DNA of 64,000 bases from the NCBI RefSeq assembly GCF_023953965.1, contig NZ_JAMLIX010000001.1, forward strand, positions 2,046,501 through 2,110,500, in the 5' to 3' direction. Positions 43,549 through 51,472 of the stretch are shown here, in pieces. Every line of letters begins with the position of its first letter. The first letter of the stretch is position 1. This DNA is from Bosea sp. (in: a-proteobacteria) (GTDB lineage: Bacteria > Pseudomonadota > Alphaproteobacteria > Rhizobiales > Beijerinckiaceae). The notes under the pieces were generated by a model. It searched no databases, was not told the origin of the DNA, and saw only the letters and a list, made by a program, of their open reading frames with translations. Position numbers and translations under genes: made by a program.

Positions 43549-43561
43549 GGGGCGTCCACAT
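43549..43561. repeat. IS1111 subterminal inverted repeat, transposase-proximal end
   Basis: GGGGCGTCCACAT, perfectly complementary to 42219-42231, 61 bp upstream of the transposase start. Confidence 0.85.
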
Positions 43562-43811
43562 CATCAAGCCGTCTGTCGGGAGAAGGTGGCCCGCAGGGAC
43601 GACGCGACCTTAATCTGAGGACCTGCGCGAGCGGGCTTTGCCGGTCGCGCCCGTGGCGCTGCTTCTGTCGGGCGGGGCGAGCTATATTGACCGGCACGAC
43701 CATACCCGTCGACGGGCGGTTGTCTGGCCCGATAACGACAAGGCTCCAGCGAGGGCCTGTCGATCCTCGCCGGAGCCTCTTGCAGCCGTTTTACTGTTCA
43801 GGCGTCCCGCT
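43562..43811. other. noncoding region between IS1111 and the flavin oxidoreductase
   Basis: 250 bp, GC-rich, without a plausible gene on either strand. Apart from the terminator hairpin at 43741-43778 it holds nothing I can identify; part of it could be sequence displaced by the insertion. Confidence 0.5.
43741..43778 (-). terminator. rho-independent-like terminator of the flavin oxidoreductase gene
   Basis: AGGCTCCAGCGAGG (43741-43754) and CCTCGCCGGAGCCT (43765-43778) form a 14-bp stem with one mismatch around a 10-base loop. Read on the minus strand it begins 34 bp after the gene's stop and is followed by TGTCGTT, a weak T-rich tail. Confidence 0.55.
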
Positions 43812-44972
43812 TCAATAGAAGACGTTGCGCGACTGCGATGAATAGGCGGTAATGTCCTCCCAGGCGCCGTCGCGCACCTTTTCCGGCCATTTGTGATCGA
43901 CGAGCAGCGAACGGCCGACGGCGATCAGATCGAACTCCTCACGCTCCATCAGGTGCACGAGACGGTCGAGCGGCACGGTCTTGGTCGTGTAGCCTCCAAC
44001 CTGCTCCTGCGGTCGGGCGATATGAGCCTGATCGAGCCCGACCGAGCCGACGCCGATGGTGATCTTGCCGGTGAGCTTCTTCGTCCAGCCGGCGAGGCTG
44101 AGGTCGCTTCCCGTGAAGGCCGGCTCCCAGAAGCGCCGGGTGGAGCAGTGGAAAACGTCCACGCCCGCGTCGGCGAGCGGTTCCAGGAGGCGGGCGAGCT
44201 CCTGAGGATCATGCGCGATCCGAGCGTCGTAATCGGCGGCTTTCCATTGGGAGAAGCGCAGCCCGATGGGAAAGTCGGGCGCCGTGCGGCGGCGGCACTC
44301 GCGGACGATTTCCGTGGCGAACCTCACCCGGTTCTCCGGCGAGCCGCCATAGGAATCCGTGCGGTGGTTGGTCTTCTCCCAGAGGAACTGATCGATGAGA
44401 TAGCCGTGCGCGCCGTGGATCTCGACGCCGTCGGCCCCGATCCGGTGAGCCCGGGCCGCAGCCTCGGCAAAAGCCTCGATGACCTGATCGATGTCGGCCT
44501 GCGTCATCGGCCGGCTGACCTGACGCGGCTCGGTGGCGCCCGGCTCGACGAAGGCAAGGCCGGAGGGGCCGATCGGAAGCAATTCGGGGTTCCAGCCGGC
44601 GCTGGCGACGGGGCGGCGCGTCCCCGTATGCCAGATCTGCGGGAAAATCCGTCCGCCGGCGCGGTGGACCTCGTCGATGACGAGCTGCCAGCCCGCGAGT
44701 GCATCGCTGCCATAGAAGCGCGGTATATCCTTCGCGTCGGAGGCGACCGGATGATCGATCCAGGTTCCTTCCGATATGATCAGCCCGACGCCGGATTCCG
44801 CGCGGCGGCGGTAATAGGCTGCATTGGCCTCGCCCAGCACGCCGCCAGGTGCCTGACGGCGCGTCATCGGCGCCATCACCAGGCGATTTCGCAGGTGAAC
44901 CGGGCCGCGATCCAGCGGTGCGAACAACGAGCCTACAGAGATCGTGGATCGGGAATGAACGTCAGCTGTCAT
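43812..44972 (-). CDS. NADH:flavin oxidoreductase (Old Yellow Enzyme family)
   Basis: A 386-residue TIM-barrel flavoenzyme. NRLVMAPMTRRQAPGG, the active-site IWHTGTR, EIHGAHGYLIDQFLWEKTNHRTD and the late phosphate-binding IGVGSVG are family signatures. The region GLDQAHIARPQEQVGGYTTK is longer than in simple reductases. The length and sequence put it among single-domain ene-reductases without the iron-sulfur domain of 2,4-dienoyl-CoA reductase. It reduces activated C=C bonds with FMN. It is transcribed alone on the minus strand. Confidence 0.92.
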   Translation of the reverse strand: MTADVHSRSTISVGSLFAPLDRGPVHLRNRLVMAPMTRRQAPGGVLGEANAAYYRRRAESGVGLIISEGTWIDHPVASDAKDIPRFYGSDALAGWQLVIDEVHRAGGRIFPQIWHTGTRRPVASAGWNPELLPIGPSGLAFVEPGATEPRQVSRPMTQADIDQVIEAFAEAAARAHRIGADGVEIHGAHGYLIDQFLWEKTNHRTDSYGGSPENRVRFATEIVRECRRRTAPDFPIGLRFSQWKAADYDARIAHDPQELARLLEPLADAGVDVFHCSTRRFWEPAFTGSDLSLAGWTKKLTGKITIGVGSVGLDQAHIARPQEQVGGYTTKTVPLDRLVHLMEREEFDLIAVGRSLLVDHKWPEKVRDGAWEDITAYSSQSRNVFY

Positions 44973-45204
44973 GAATCTTCCTCAAATGCCGCATGCCTTT
45001 CGGGCCTGCGTGCCGGATGCTTGTGGAAGCATCGCCAGTTCTGCAAGCGATCCGCATCGCCCGGCCCGCGGTCGGCGGCCAGGATCACAGGATGGCCGAT
45101 GCCGGCGCCAAGTCAGGCCGCGCCGGACCGCCGCTCCCTCGCGCGAGAATGAGAGAGGGAGCGGGCCGGCATGGTCGCCAGCATCGGCCACCGTGCTCAC
45201 AGTG
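44973..45204. other. noncoding region upstream of the flavin oxidoreductase
   Basis: 232 bp with no convincing gene; presumably contains the promoter of the minus-strand flavin oxidoreductase, but I see no clear -35/-10 pair. It runs into the mosaic repeat at 45205, so the gene-free gap totals 335 bp. Confidence 0.5.
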
Positions 45205-45311
45205 TCTAGGGCAATTCCGCAATTCCCCGAATCGCGGAACTGCTACAAGCCTTTGTTTTATCGCATTTTCTTCACGCGAACCGGGGTCCGCTTCGCTCGA
45301 AAATGCTCTAG
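45205..45311. repeat. Rhizobiales-type intergenic mosaic element (RIME-like), two modules
   Basis: A 107-bp element flanked by CTAG/CTCTAG. Module 1 is a hairpin GCAATTCCGC...GCGGAACTGC with one mismatch; module 2 has GCATTTTC and GAAAATGC around a long interior with TTCACGCGAACCGG and CCGCTTCGCTC. I recognise this as the abundant palindromic intergenic repeat of many Hyphomicrobiales genomes. Its CTAG edge supplies the TAG stop of the amidohydrolase gene (45308-45310). Confidence 0.8.
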
Positions 45312-46171
45312 GTCGAGAGGCCGAGAAGACGGGCGGCATTCTCGCCGAGGCAGCGCTGACGGATCGCATCGTCCGCGAAAGCGAGATCCTTGAACTGGCG
45401 AAGGCTCTGCCCGAGCGGGCGCACAGGGTAGCTGCTTGCATAAATCAGCCTGTGGCTCAGATAGAAGTTGGCCGCCTTCAGGAACTCGTCGGCTCCCGGC
45501 ATATTCGGGAGATGCATGTAGAAATCCGGAACCAGATAGATGTTGGTGCACTGCATGGCGACGGCGCACATCTGTACCGTCCACGGCCATGACCCATGGG
45601 GAACGACGATCTTCAGCTTCGGGAACTTGAGCGCGACGCGCTGAATGGTCGCCGGGTCGCTGTAGGTCAGGTCCGGCCCGAGGAAAATGCTGCTCGTGAG
45701 TGAAAGGATCAGCCCGAGCTCCTCGCATTTCGCGTAGATCGGGAACAGGCGTTCGTCGCTGTTGTAGAGGGGCGGGTTGCAATAGCCGTTGTCCATCGCG
45801 ACGCCGCGCAGGCCGAGGTCGACGATCCGGTCGATTTCGGCGAGAGCTGCCTTGACGTTCGAGCCGTCGACGGCGCCGATGCCGAGGAACCGGCCCGGAT
45901 AGAGCTTGACCAGCTCCGCAACATCCTCGTTGGGGACGCCGTTATACGGCGCGGGGGCCTGCCGCCCGATGGCGACGGCCATGTCGATGCCGGCCTCGTC
46001 CATCTCCTCCATGAAGGCTTCCATGGATTGCTCCTCGAAGGAGCGGTAGCGTTCCAATCCGATCTGCAATGCAGGCATTGTCACCGGATCGGGGCTAGGG
46101 TTGCGCGGCCGGTACAGAAAGCTGCCCCGGAAGCCTTTGAAGGGCGGTCTCACACGAAAATCAATGATCAT
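45308..46171 (-). CDS. amidohydrolase-like protein (Amidohydro_2/ACMSD type) with RxR replacing HxH
   Basis: A 287-residue TIM-barrel protein of the amidohydrolase 2 family. The canonical N-terminal Asp-x-His-x-His is IIDFRVRPP, so both metal-binding His residues are Arg; the FHTG-type His is absent (ILSLTSS) and the late SDYP Asp is Ser in YASSYP. One His remains in VVPHGSWPWT. Structure is likely kept but the metal centre is not. A paralogue with the same changes lies at 49458-50303. The ATG at 46171 is chosen; a frame open to 46270 is not homologous. Confidence 0.85.
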   Translation of the reverse strand: MIIDFRVRPPFKGFRGSFLYRPRNPSPDPVTMPALQIGLERYRSFEEQSMEAFMEEMDEAGIDMAVAIGRQAPAPYNGVPNEDVAELVKLYPGRFLGIGAVDGSNVKAALAEIDRIVDLGLRGVAMDNGYCNPPLYNSDERLFPIYAKCEELGLILSLTSSIFLGPDLTYSDPATIQRVALKFPKLKIVVPHGSWPWTVQMCAVAMQCTNIYLVPDFYMHLPNMPGADEFLKAANFYLSHRLIYASSYPVRPLGQSLRQFKDLAFADDAIRQRCLGENAARLLGLST

Positions 46172-46455
46172 GGTCTGGCCTCGATTGCCCTGGCGCCTGA
46201 GCCGGTATGCGGGGCCTGGAGCCGACCGCTCCGGCTCGGCGATGCTATGCCGACGTGCCGCCGGGTGCAAGGCTTATTCTGTTTTTCATGAATGGATATG
46301 TCAGTAACGAAACAGATATGGCGCGTCGCCGCTTCCGCTCCATAACGCCGTCGGGGATGGCGACGGCCGCATCGATGCCCGCGACAGGCCGCTTGCCTGC
46401 CGGTTCTGCCGGGAATGACGGGGAGGCTCGACGACAAACCGGCCGAGAGTCGGAT

Positions 46456-47109
46456 TCAGATGATCGTCCGGGGATCGACCCGATAGCATTCGAGCGCCCC
46501 GCCCGAAGCGGTGAGCGAGGCATGCAGGGCGGAGAGCGCGGCTTGATCGGCAAGCCGGTCGAGCGTGACGGTGTTCTCGCAAGCGAGCTCGATCAGCAGC
46601 TGGGGCGGCTCGGGCTCGTGCCACAGATGATCCCGCCAGCCGACCTCGCCGAGGCGGTTGACGGCGGCGACCCGCACGCCCGGCAGGGAGGCGAACATCC
46701 TGGTAAGCGCGGTGATATGCGCCTCGGCATCGCCGCCGCCGAAGCGCGCGGCGACCATCACCTTGAGCGGGTAGCCGCCCGCATCCTGGCGGCTCTCCTC
46801 CACCGGGAAGATGGTGATGCCGCGGATGAAGTTCAGCTCGTCCACGGGCAGCTCCTTGGCCGCGGCGGAGGCGAAGGCGGTTTTCTGCGCCTGCGCATCG
46901 GCGAACCAAAGCTCGACGATGCCGTCGAAGGAGAACGGATCTTGCGGATTGAGCTTCTCCAGCAGGCGCCGGCCGATCGGGTTCTGGACGTAGCCGTGCA
47001 CCATCGGCATCCGGGTGACGATTTCGCCGTGAGTCCCGAGCCAATGGCTCGAGAACGCGTCGAAGGTGAGATCGCTGCGCCGCGCCAGCAGCGTCATTCG
47101 CTTCAGCAT
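46456..47109 (-). CDS. EthD domain protein, two ferredoxin-like repeats
   Basis: A 217-residue protein whose N-terminal half (MLKRMTLLARRSDLTFDAFSS, then HWLGTHGEIVTRMP...GYVQN) is a clear EthD domain (dimeric alpha-beta barrel). The C-terminal half (LKVMVAARFGGGDAEAHITA) looks like a second, divergent copy. EthD relatives include small ring-modifying and decarboxylating enzymes and putative cofactor-free oxygenases. AAGGAG lies just upstream of the ATG at 47109. It follows an SDR gene and is in the lyase-SDR-EthD operon. Confidence 0.83.
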   Translation of the reverse strand: MLKRMTLLARRSDLTFDAFSSHWLGTHGEIVTRMPMVHGYVQNPIGRRLLEKLNPQDPFSFDGIVELWFADAQAQKTAFASAAAKELPVDELNFIRGITIFPVEESRQDAGGYPLKVMVAARFGGGDAEAHITALTRMFASLPGVRVAAVNRLGEVGWRDHLWHEPEPPQLLIELACENTVTLDRLADQAALSALHASLTASGGALECYRVDPRTII

Positions 47110-47173
47110 GTCCTGCTCCTTCAAGGGGCCGTCCGATAACGGGCCGCCGTCGTCGCTGCCCATCGGCTTGCGG

Positions 47174-47968
47174 TCAGAGCATGAAGCGGCCGCCGTCGAC
47201 CATCATGGTCTGGCCGGTGATGTAGTTGGAATCGTCGCTGGCCAGGAACAGAGCCGTGCCGACCAGATCCTCGGGCTTGGCGGCGCCGAGCAGGATCGCG
47301 GCCGAGAACTGCTGGACCGCCTGGCCGACTTCCTTGGTCGAGCCGATATCGACCAGATCCTTGTCGAGCTGCTCCCAAAGCGGGGTCTGCACCACGGCGG
47401 GCGCAAACGCATTGACGGTGATCTTGTGCTGGGCCAGCGAACGCGCGGCGGCCTGGGTCAGCGAGAGGACCGCGGCCTTCGAGGCGCTATAGGGCGCCAT
47501 ATTGCCATAGCCCTGGCGCCCGGCGACGGAGCAGGTGTTGACGACCTTGCCGCCCTTGCCCTGGGCGATCATCTGGCGCGCGGCCTCCTGCGTGCCGATC
47601 AGAACGCTGAAGGCGTTGACCCGCATCACCAGGTTCCAGTTCTCTTCCGTAACGTCCATGAAGTTCAGCGGCTTGTTGATGCCGGCGTTGTTGAACATCA
47701 CGTCGAGCGAGCCGAACTCCTTCGCGGTCCGCTCCACGGCGGCGCGGATATCGCCGCGCTCGGTGACGTCGGCCTTCACGCCGATCGCGCGCCCCACGCC
47801 GGGGCTCGCGCTCTCGCTGTTCACCTTGGCGGCGACATCCGCCACGGAGGGGTCCAGATCGACGAGGGTGACATTGGCGCCTTCCCGCACCAGCCCCTGA
47901 GCGAACGCCAGACCAATTCCGCGCGCGGCCCCGGTCACCAGGCAATTGCGTCCCGTAAGCCTACCCAT
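47174..47968 (-). CDS. SDR family oxidoreductase
   Basis: A 264-residue classical short-chain dehydrogenase: cofactor motif VTGAARGIGLAFA, NNAGINKPLN, catalytic Ser and Tyr-x-x-x-Lys in APYSASKAAVLSLTQAAA, and a C-terminal GQTMMVDGGRFML. The ATG at 47968 follows GGAGAAG; upstream ATGs (47980, 47986) precede that box. It is 65 bp upstream of the EthD gene and 68 bp downstream of the lyase gene on the same strand. Probably oxidises a secondary alcohol in the same pathway. Confidence 0.92.
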   Translation of the reverse strand: MGRLTGRNCLVTGAARGIGLAFAQGLVREGANVTLVDLDPSVADVAAKVNSESASPGVGRAIGVKADVTERGDIRAAVERTAKEFGSLDVMFNNAGINKPLNFMDVTEENWNLVMRVNAFSVLIGTQEAARQMIAQGKGGKVVNTCSVAGRQGYGNMAPYSASKAAVLSLTQAAARSLAQHKITVNAFAPAVVQTPLWEQLDKDLVDIGSTKEVGQAVQQFSAAILLGAAKPEDLVGTALFLASDDSNYITGQTMMVDGGRFML

Positions 47969-48035
47969 TGTCTTCTCCATCGTCATATTGGCTGGTCGAT
48001 CGGGTCGCCGGGCGAGGCCGGGCGACGGCCGATGG

Positions 48036-48902
48036 TCACGATCTGAACGTGTTGTCGATGTCCGCCCAATCGCCGAAGCCGACGAGGCGCTTGTATTCCT
48101 CGAAGCTGACGGCGTTCACGTCGGGCTTCAGCTTGTCCTCGCGCAGGGCCGCCAGCGTCTCCTTCATCACGCGAGCGGAGCGCATCAGAAGATTGATGCC
48201 GTGAATGATCATCGAGAAGCCCATCTCGCCGAGCTCGGCGTTCGACAGGATCGGCGTGACACCGCCTTCCAGCATGTTGGCCAGATGCGGCACGCCGAAG
48301 GAGCCGCCGATCTTCCCGAGCTCCTCGACGCTGCGCGGGGACTCGATGAACAGCCCGTCGGCGCCGGCCTTGAGATATCGCTCGGCGCGGCGGAACGCGG
48401 CATCGAGGCCCTCGACATCGCGCGCGTCGGTGCGGGCGATGATGAAGAACTCCTTGTCCTCACGCGCCGCGGCGGCCGCCCTGAGCTTGGCCTCCATCGT
48501 CTCGGTCGGAACCAGGACCTTGCCGGCCATGTGGCCGCAGCGCTTCGGAGCGACCTGGTCCTCGAAGAAGATCGCCGAGGCTCCCAGCCGCTCATAGGCG
48601 CGGGTGGTGCGGACCACGTTCTTGACATCGCCATAGCCGTCATCGGCATCGACGAGCACGGGCAACGCGCTGGCCGCCATCATCTCGCTGACGTTCTGAT
48701 GCATCTCGCCGAGCCCGACCAGGCCGATGTCCGGCAGGCCGTAGCGCGCGCCGATCACGGGGAAGCCGCCGATGAAGTAGGCCGGGAAGCCCGCATCGGC
48801 GATGAGCCGGGCGCTGAACGCATCATGGGCGCCGGGGAGGACGAGCGGCTTGTTCTGCGCCATGAGCTCGCGCCAGGTGGGGTTCTTCCTCTGCGCAGAC
48901 AT
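48036..48902 (-). CDS. isocitrate lyase/PEP mutase family lyase (methylisocitrate or dimethylmalate lyase-like)
   Basis: A 288-residue TIM-barrel lyase. LPGAHDAFSARLIADAGFPA, VDADDGYGD, the active-site KRCGHM loop (KKCGH in isocitrate lyase) and ARTDARDVEGLD define the family; Mg ligands and the loop Cys are kept. Members cleave 2-methylisocitrate, 2,3-dimethylmalate or oxaloacetate, or act on phosphonates. GGAGAG precedes the ATG at 48902; a frame open to 49004 is unrelated. First gene of a lyase-SDR-EthD operon. Confidence 0.92.
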   Translation of the reverse strand: MSAQRKNPTWRELMAQNKPLVLPGAHDAFSARLIADAGFPAYFIGGFPVIGARYGLPDIGLVGLGEMHQNVSEMMAASALPVLVDADDGYGDVKNVVRTTRAYERLGASAIFFEDQVAPKRCGHMAGKVLVPTETMEAKLRAAAAAREDKEFFIIARTDARDVEGLDAAFRRAERYLKAGADGLFIESPRSVEELGKIGGSFGVPHLANMLEGGVTPILSNAELGEMGFSMIIHGINLLMRSARVMKETLAALREDKLKPDVNAVSFEEYKRLVGFGDWADIDNTFRS

Positions 48903-49047
48903 GCATCTCTCCGAGAGCCAGCGTTGTTTCTCAAGCGTGCCGTTCAGACGAAGGACGCTTCGATGCCCCCCGGCAAGCCGGATCGCCAAGCCACGAGCGT
49001 CCATGTCGCTGAATGGCCATCAATTCTGACCATGCTGAAATAATTCG

Positions 49048-49443
49048 TCAATAGCAAAGTTGTCTTCGGTATCCGCCGCGCCGCCTAACCGGGCCGTCCG
49101 TCACTGCCGGGATCGGGCTCGGACTGCGCTTGGGACCGGTCGCAGCGGGCCGCGCAGGCATCCGTCGCGTCACGGACAGGAAGGTCCGGCAAGGCTGGGG
49201 ATTGGGCGCCTCGATCCAGTATCGGAGCTGCAGGCCGGCATTTGTCGCGCTGACCGTGACCTCGCGCCGCTGAGATTTCCAGGCGCCGTCAACCTTCAGC
49301 AGGTCATCGTGGTATTCGTCCATCAGGCGGGGCGCTTCCACGCCGTCGCCTTCGATAATATGATTTGTGGTCCAGTGGCGAACCGGATAGCTCCCTCCGC
49401 GCCGCTGATCGATGAAAGCAAACAGGTCGGCGCGCGCCGCTGT
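49048..49443 (-). pseudogene. truncated SnoaL/NTF2-like protein remnant
   Basis: The frame is open from 49443 down to a stop at 49048 without an ATG. Its start ADLFAFIDQRRGGSYPVRHW and then TNHIIEGDG...YHDDLLKVDGAWKSQRREV are the C-terminal half of an NTF2-like domain; the first 60 or so residues are missing, with a TGA just before. The tail after about 49240 is Arg/Pro rich and unlike the family. It is 14 bp after the stop of the second amidohydrolase, so it was probably once that operon's next gene. Confidence 0.65.
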
Positions 49444-49457
49444 TCAAGCCGCCCGCA

Positions 49458-50303
49458 TTACCACCGCGGCTTGTTGGCGAGCAGCCGTTCCGCATTGCGA
49501 TACAGAATATTCTCCATCGCCTCCGTCTTGATCGGAAGCGACTGGAACCATTTCGTATATTCGACGATCGGCGTGAGCGGATAGGCGGTGCCGAACAGGA
49601 AACGCTCGGACAGGAAGCTGTTGGCCGCCTTCACATAGTCGTCCATGCCGGGCAGATGGTGCAGATACATGTCGGGCGAGATGTACAAATTCGCGCGCCG
49701 GAATGCGACATGGATGATTTCCTTCGCCCAGGGCCAGTTGCCGTGGGCGGAAATCACCTTCAACTCCGGAAAATCGTTCAGCACGCGGTCGATGTGCTCG
49801 GGCGAGCTGTAGCTGATGTCGGGGCCGGTATTGCCGCCGCCCATCAGGATCACCGGAACGTTCTTGTCCTCGCAATAGGCGTAGATCGGGTAGAGGCGCC
49901 TGTCGTCGAAGTATTTCGGCTCGGCGGAGAGGCCGGGCTCCATGTTGATCATGTTCATCCCGAGCGTGCGCGCTTCTTCGATCTGAAGCATGGAATCCTT
50001 GCGCGTCGTCGGATCGACCGAGGCGACGGCGACGAATTTATCGGGGAACGTCTTTGCGATTTCGGCGACGCTGGTATTGGGAACCGCGCCGATCTGGGCG
50101 GTATTCCGGCCGACCACGACACCCTTGGTGATTCCGGCCTGCTCCATCTCCTTGAACAGCAGGTCCATGGACAGCTTCTTCACCGATTCGGCCTGCTCGA
50201 AGCCAAGCTGATTGGTGAAGCGAGCGATGATCTCGACGCGCTTGAAGTTGGCGTTGAGAAACCCGCCATAGGGTGGGCGCAGGCGAAAATCGATAATGTT
50301 CAT
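49458..50303 (-). CDS. amidohydrolase-like protein with RxR replacing HxH (paralogue)
   Basis: A 281-residue amidohydrolase 2 family protein, paralogous to 45308-46171. The first metal motif is NIIDFRLRPP, the second His is lost (VPVILMGGG), the third remains in VISAHGNWPW, and the terminal Asp is Ala (FGTAYPL). VAVASVDPTTRKDSM and the C-terminal NILYRNAERLLANK are family-like. The ATG at 50303 is chosen. It is the last intact gene of an ABC importer operon, separated from the binding protein by a strong stem-loop. Confidence 0.86.
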   Translation of the reverse strand: MNIIDFRLRPPYGGFLNANFKRVEIIARFTNQLGFEQAESVKKLSMDLLFKEMEQAGITKGVVVGRNTAQIGAVPNTSVAEIAKTFPDKFVAVASVDPTTRKDSMLQIEEARTLGMNMINMEPGLSAEPKYFDDRRLYPIYAYCEDKNVPVILMGGGNTGPDISYSSPEHIDRVLNDFPELKVISAHGNWPWAKEIIHVAFRRANLYISPDMYLHHLPGMDDYVKAANSFLSERFLFGTAYPLTPIVEYTKWFQSLPIKTEAMENILYRNAERLLANKPRW

Positions 50304-50349
50304 GATGGACCCAAGGGTAACTTGCGGACGGAAACCTGAGCAGCCGGGC

Positions 50350-50386
50350 GCGTCTTCCGCGGGGCATGACACCCCGCGGAAGACGC
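50350..50386 (-). terminator. perfect 15-bp stem-loop between binding protein and amidohydrolase genes
   Basis: GCGTCTTCCGCGGGG (50350-50364) and its exact complement (50372-50386) flank a 7-base loop. Read on the minus strand it begins 8 bp after the binding-protein stop codon and ends 46 bp before the next start. No T-tract follows, so partial termination or 3' end protection of the binding-protein mRNA is more likely than full termination. Confidence 0.6.
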
Positions 50387-50393
50387 TTCCCGC

Positions 50394-51440
50394 TTATTTC
50401 TTGCTCATCATGGTGCGCCAGCGCTCCAGGATCGTGTCCCGCACGTCGAGCATCGCGGCATAGTCGAACGGCTCGACCTTCAGGCTCGCCAGCGGCGGCA
50501 AGCCGGCCGGCGGGGCAACCTGCGGCAGGACGCTGTAGCCGCCGAGATCGGTGACGACGCGCGTCTGGTACTTCTCCGAGAGCATATAGTTGAGGAAGTG
50601 GCGCGCGGCGTTGGGATGGGGCGTGTTGGCCGGCACGGAAGCGGAGAACTCCACCGCGACCGGGCGGTCGGGGAAGTGGAACCCGATGGGAGCGCCTGCC
50701 TTGATCTGCGCCGCAGGGGCCGTCTGGGCGATCACCGCCACGGTCCGCTCGCCGCGCGCCACGAGATCCGCGCCCTCGACCTCGCGGGTGGTTTCGATCA
50801 GGCCGTTCGAGATCAGCGCCTGGATGAAGTCCCAGCCGTACATATCGACCAGCGTCTTGATCAGCACCAGGACGGAGCCGCTGTTTTCCGGAGACCCAAC
50901 GACGATCTTGTTCTTGAACTCGGGCTTGGCGAGGTCTTTCCACTCGCGCGGCAGCTGATCCTGCTTCACCAGGTCCTTGTTGTAGACGACCACCTGGAAC
51001 GAAGCGATGGCGGTGTGGGCGAAATCGTCCTTCGACTGGAACGCCGGCAGGATCGAGGACTTCACCGGCGGCGCATAGGCGGCCGCCAGGCGATCGTTGG
51101 CCATGATGATGGACGCGGATTTCTCGAGGACGATGACGTCCGTGAGGTGCTGCCCGACCTTCTCCTGCGTATAGAACTTCTGCAGCGTCGGATTGGTGCC
51201 GCCGATGCGGCTGTATTCCATCGTGATGCCGGTATCCTGTTGATACATCGCCATCATCGCCGCTTCGACTGTCTGCGGGAAGATGCTGTAAACGACGACC
51301 TTGCCCTCTTTCTTGGCGGCCGCGAGAAGCTGCTCTACCGAGGCGTTCTGCGCCCTCGCAAGACCAGCCTGCCCGATCAAGGGCGTGCTCGCCAGCATCG
51401 CAAGCGCCTGGCGCCGTGACATATTTCCGATAAAAGACAT
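50394..51440 (-). CDS. iron/polyamine-type ABC transporter substrate-binding protein
   Basis: A 348-residue family 1-type periplasmic binding protein (FbpA/PotD-like). The N-terminus MSFIGNMSRRQALAMLASTP has a twin-arginine-like motif and hydrophobic core, with cleavage near ARAQ. Mature part: EGKVVVYSIFPQTVEAAM, then GSPENSGSVLVLIK, and PANTPHPNAARHFLNYMLS. GAGGAGG lies before the ATG at 51440; the frame open to 51920 overlaps the permease. The Tyr pair of iron-binding members is not obvious, so an organic ligand is plausible. Confidence 0.9.
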   Translation of the reverse strand: MSFIGNMSRRQALAMLASTPLIGQAGLARAQNASVEQLLAAAKKEGKVVVYSIFPQTVEAAMMAMYQQDTGITMEYSRIGGTNPTLQKFYTQEKVGQHLTDVIVLEKSASIIMANDRLAAAYAPPVKSSILPAFQSKDDFAHTAIASFQVVVYNKDLVKQDQLPREWKDLAKPEFKNKIVVGSPENSGSVLVLIKTLVDMYGWDFIQALISNGLIETTREVEGADLVARGERTVAVIAQTAPAAQIKAGAPIGFHFPDRPVAVEFSASVPANTPHPNAARHFLNYMLSEKYQTRVVTDLGGYSVLPQVAPPAGLPPLASLKVEPFDYAAMLDVRDTILERWRTMMSKK

Positions 51441-51472
51441 GAGTTCCTCCTCCGTTGTTCGATGGTTCTGGT

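Larger units (their letters stand above)
42219..43561 (-). mobile_element. complete IS110-family insertion sequence, IS1111 subgroup
   Basis: A 1.34-kb element (measured between inverted repeats; true ends lie a few bases outside) with a single full-length DEDD transposase on the minus strand. Perfect 13-bp inverted repeats, ATGTGGACGCCCC at 42219-42231 and its complement at 43549-43561, bracket it. Subterminal repeats and a long noncoding stretch downstream of the transposase (233 bp, against 61 bp upstream) are the arrangement of the IS1111 subgroup rather than classical IS110. It sits next to a palindromic intergenic repeat, a common target class for such elements. Confidence 0.85.

Noticed and set aside
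49048..49341. 97-codon GTG-started gene
   Set aside because: It is the tail of a larger truncated NTF2-like frame open to 49443, without a ribosome-binding site, so a pseudogene fits better.
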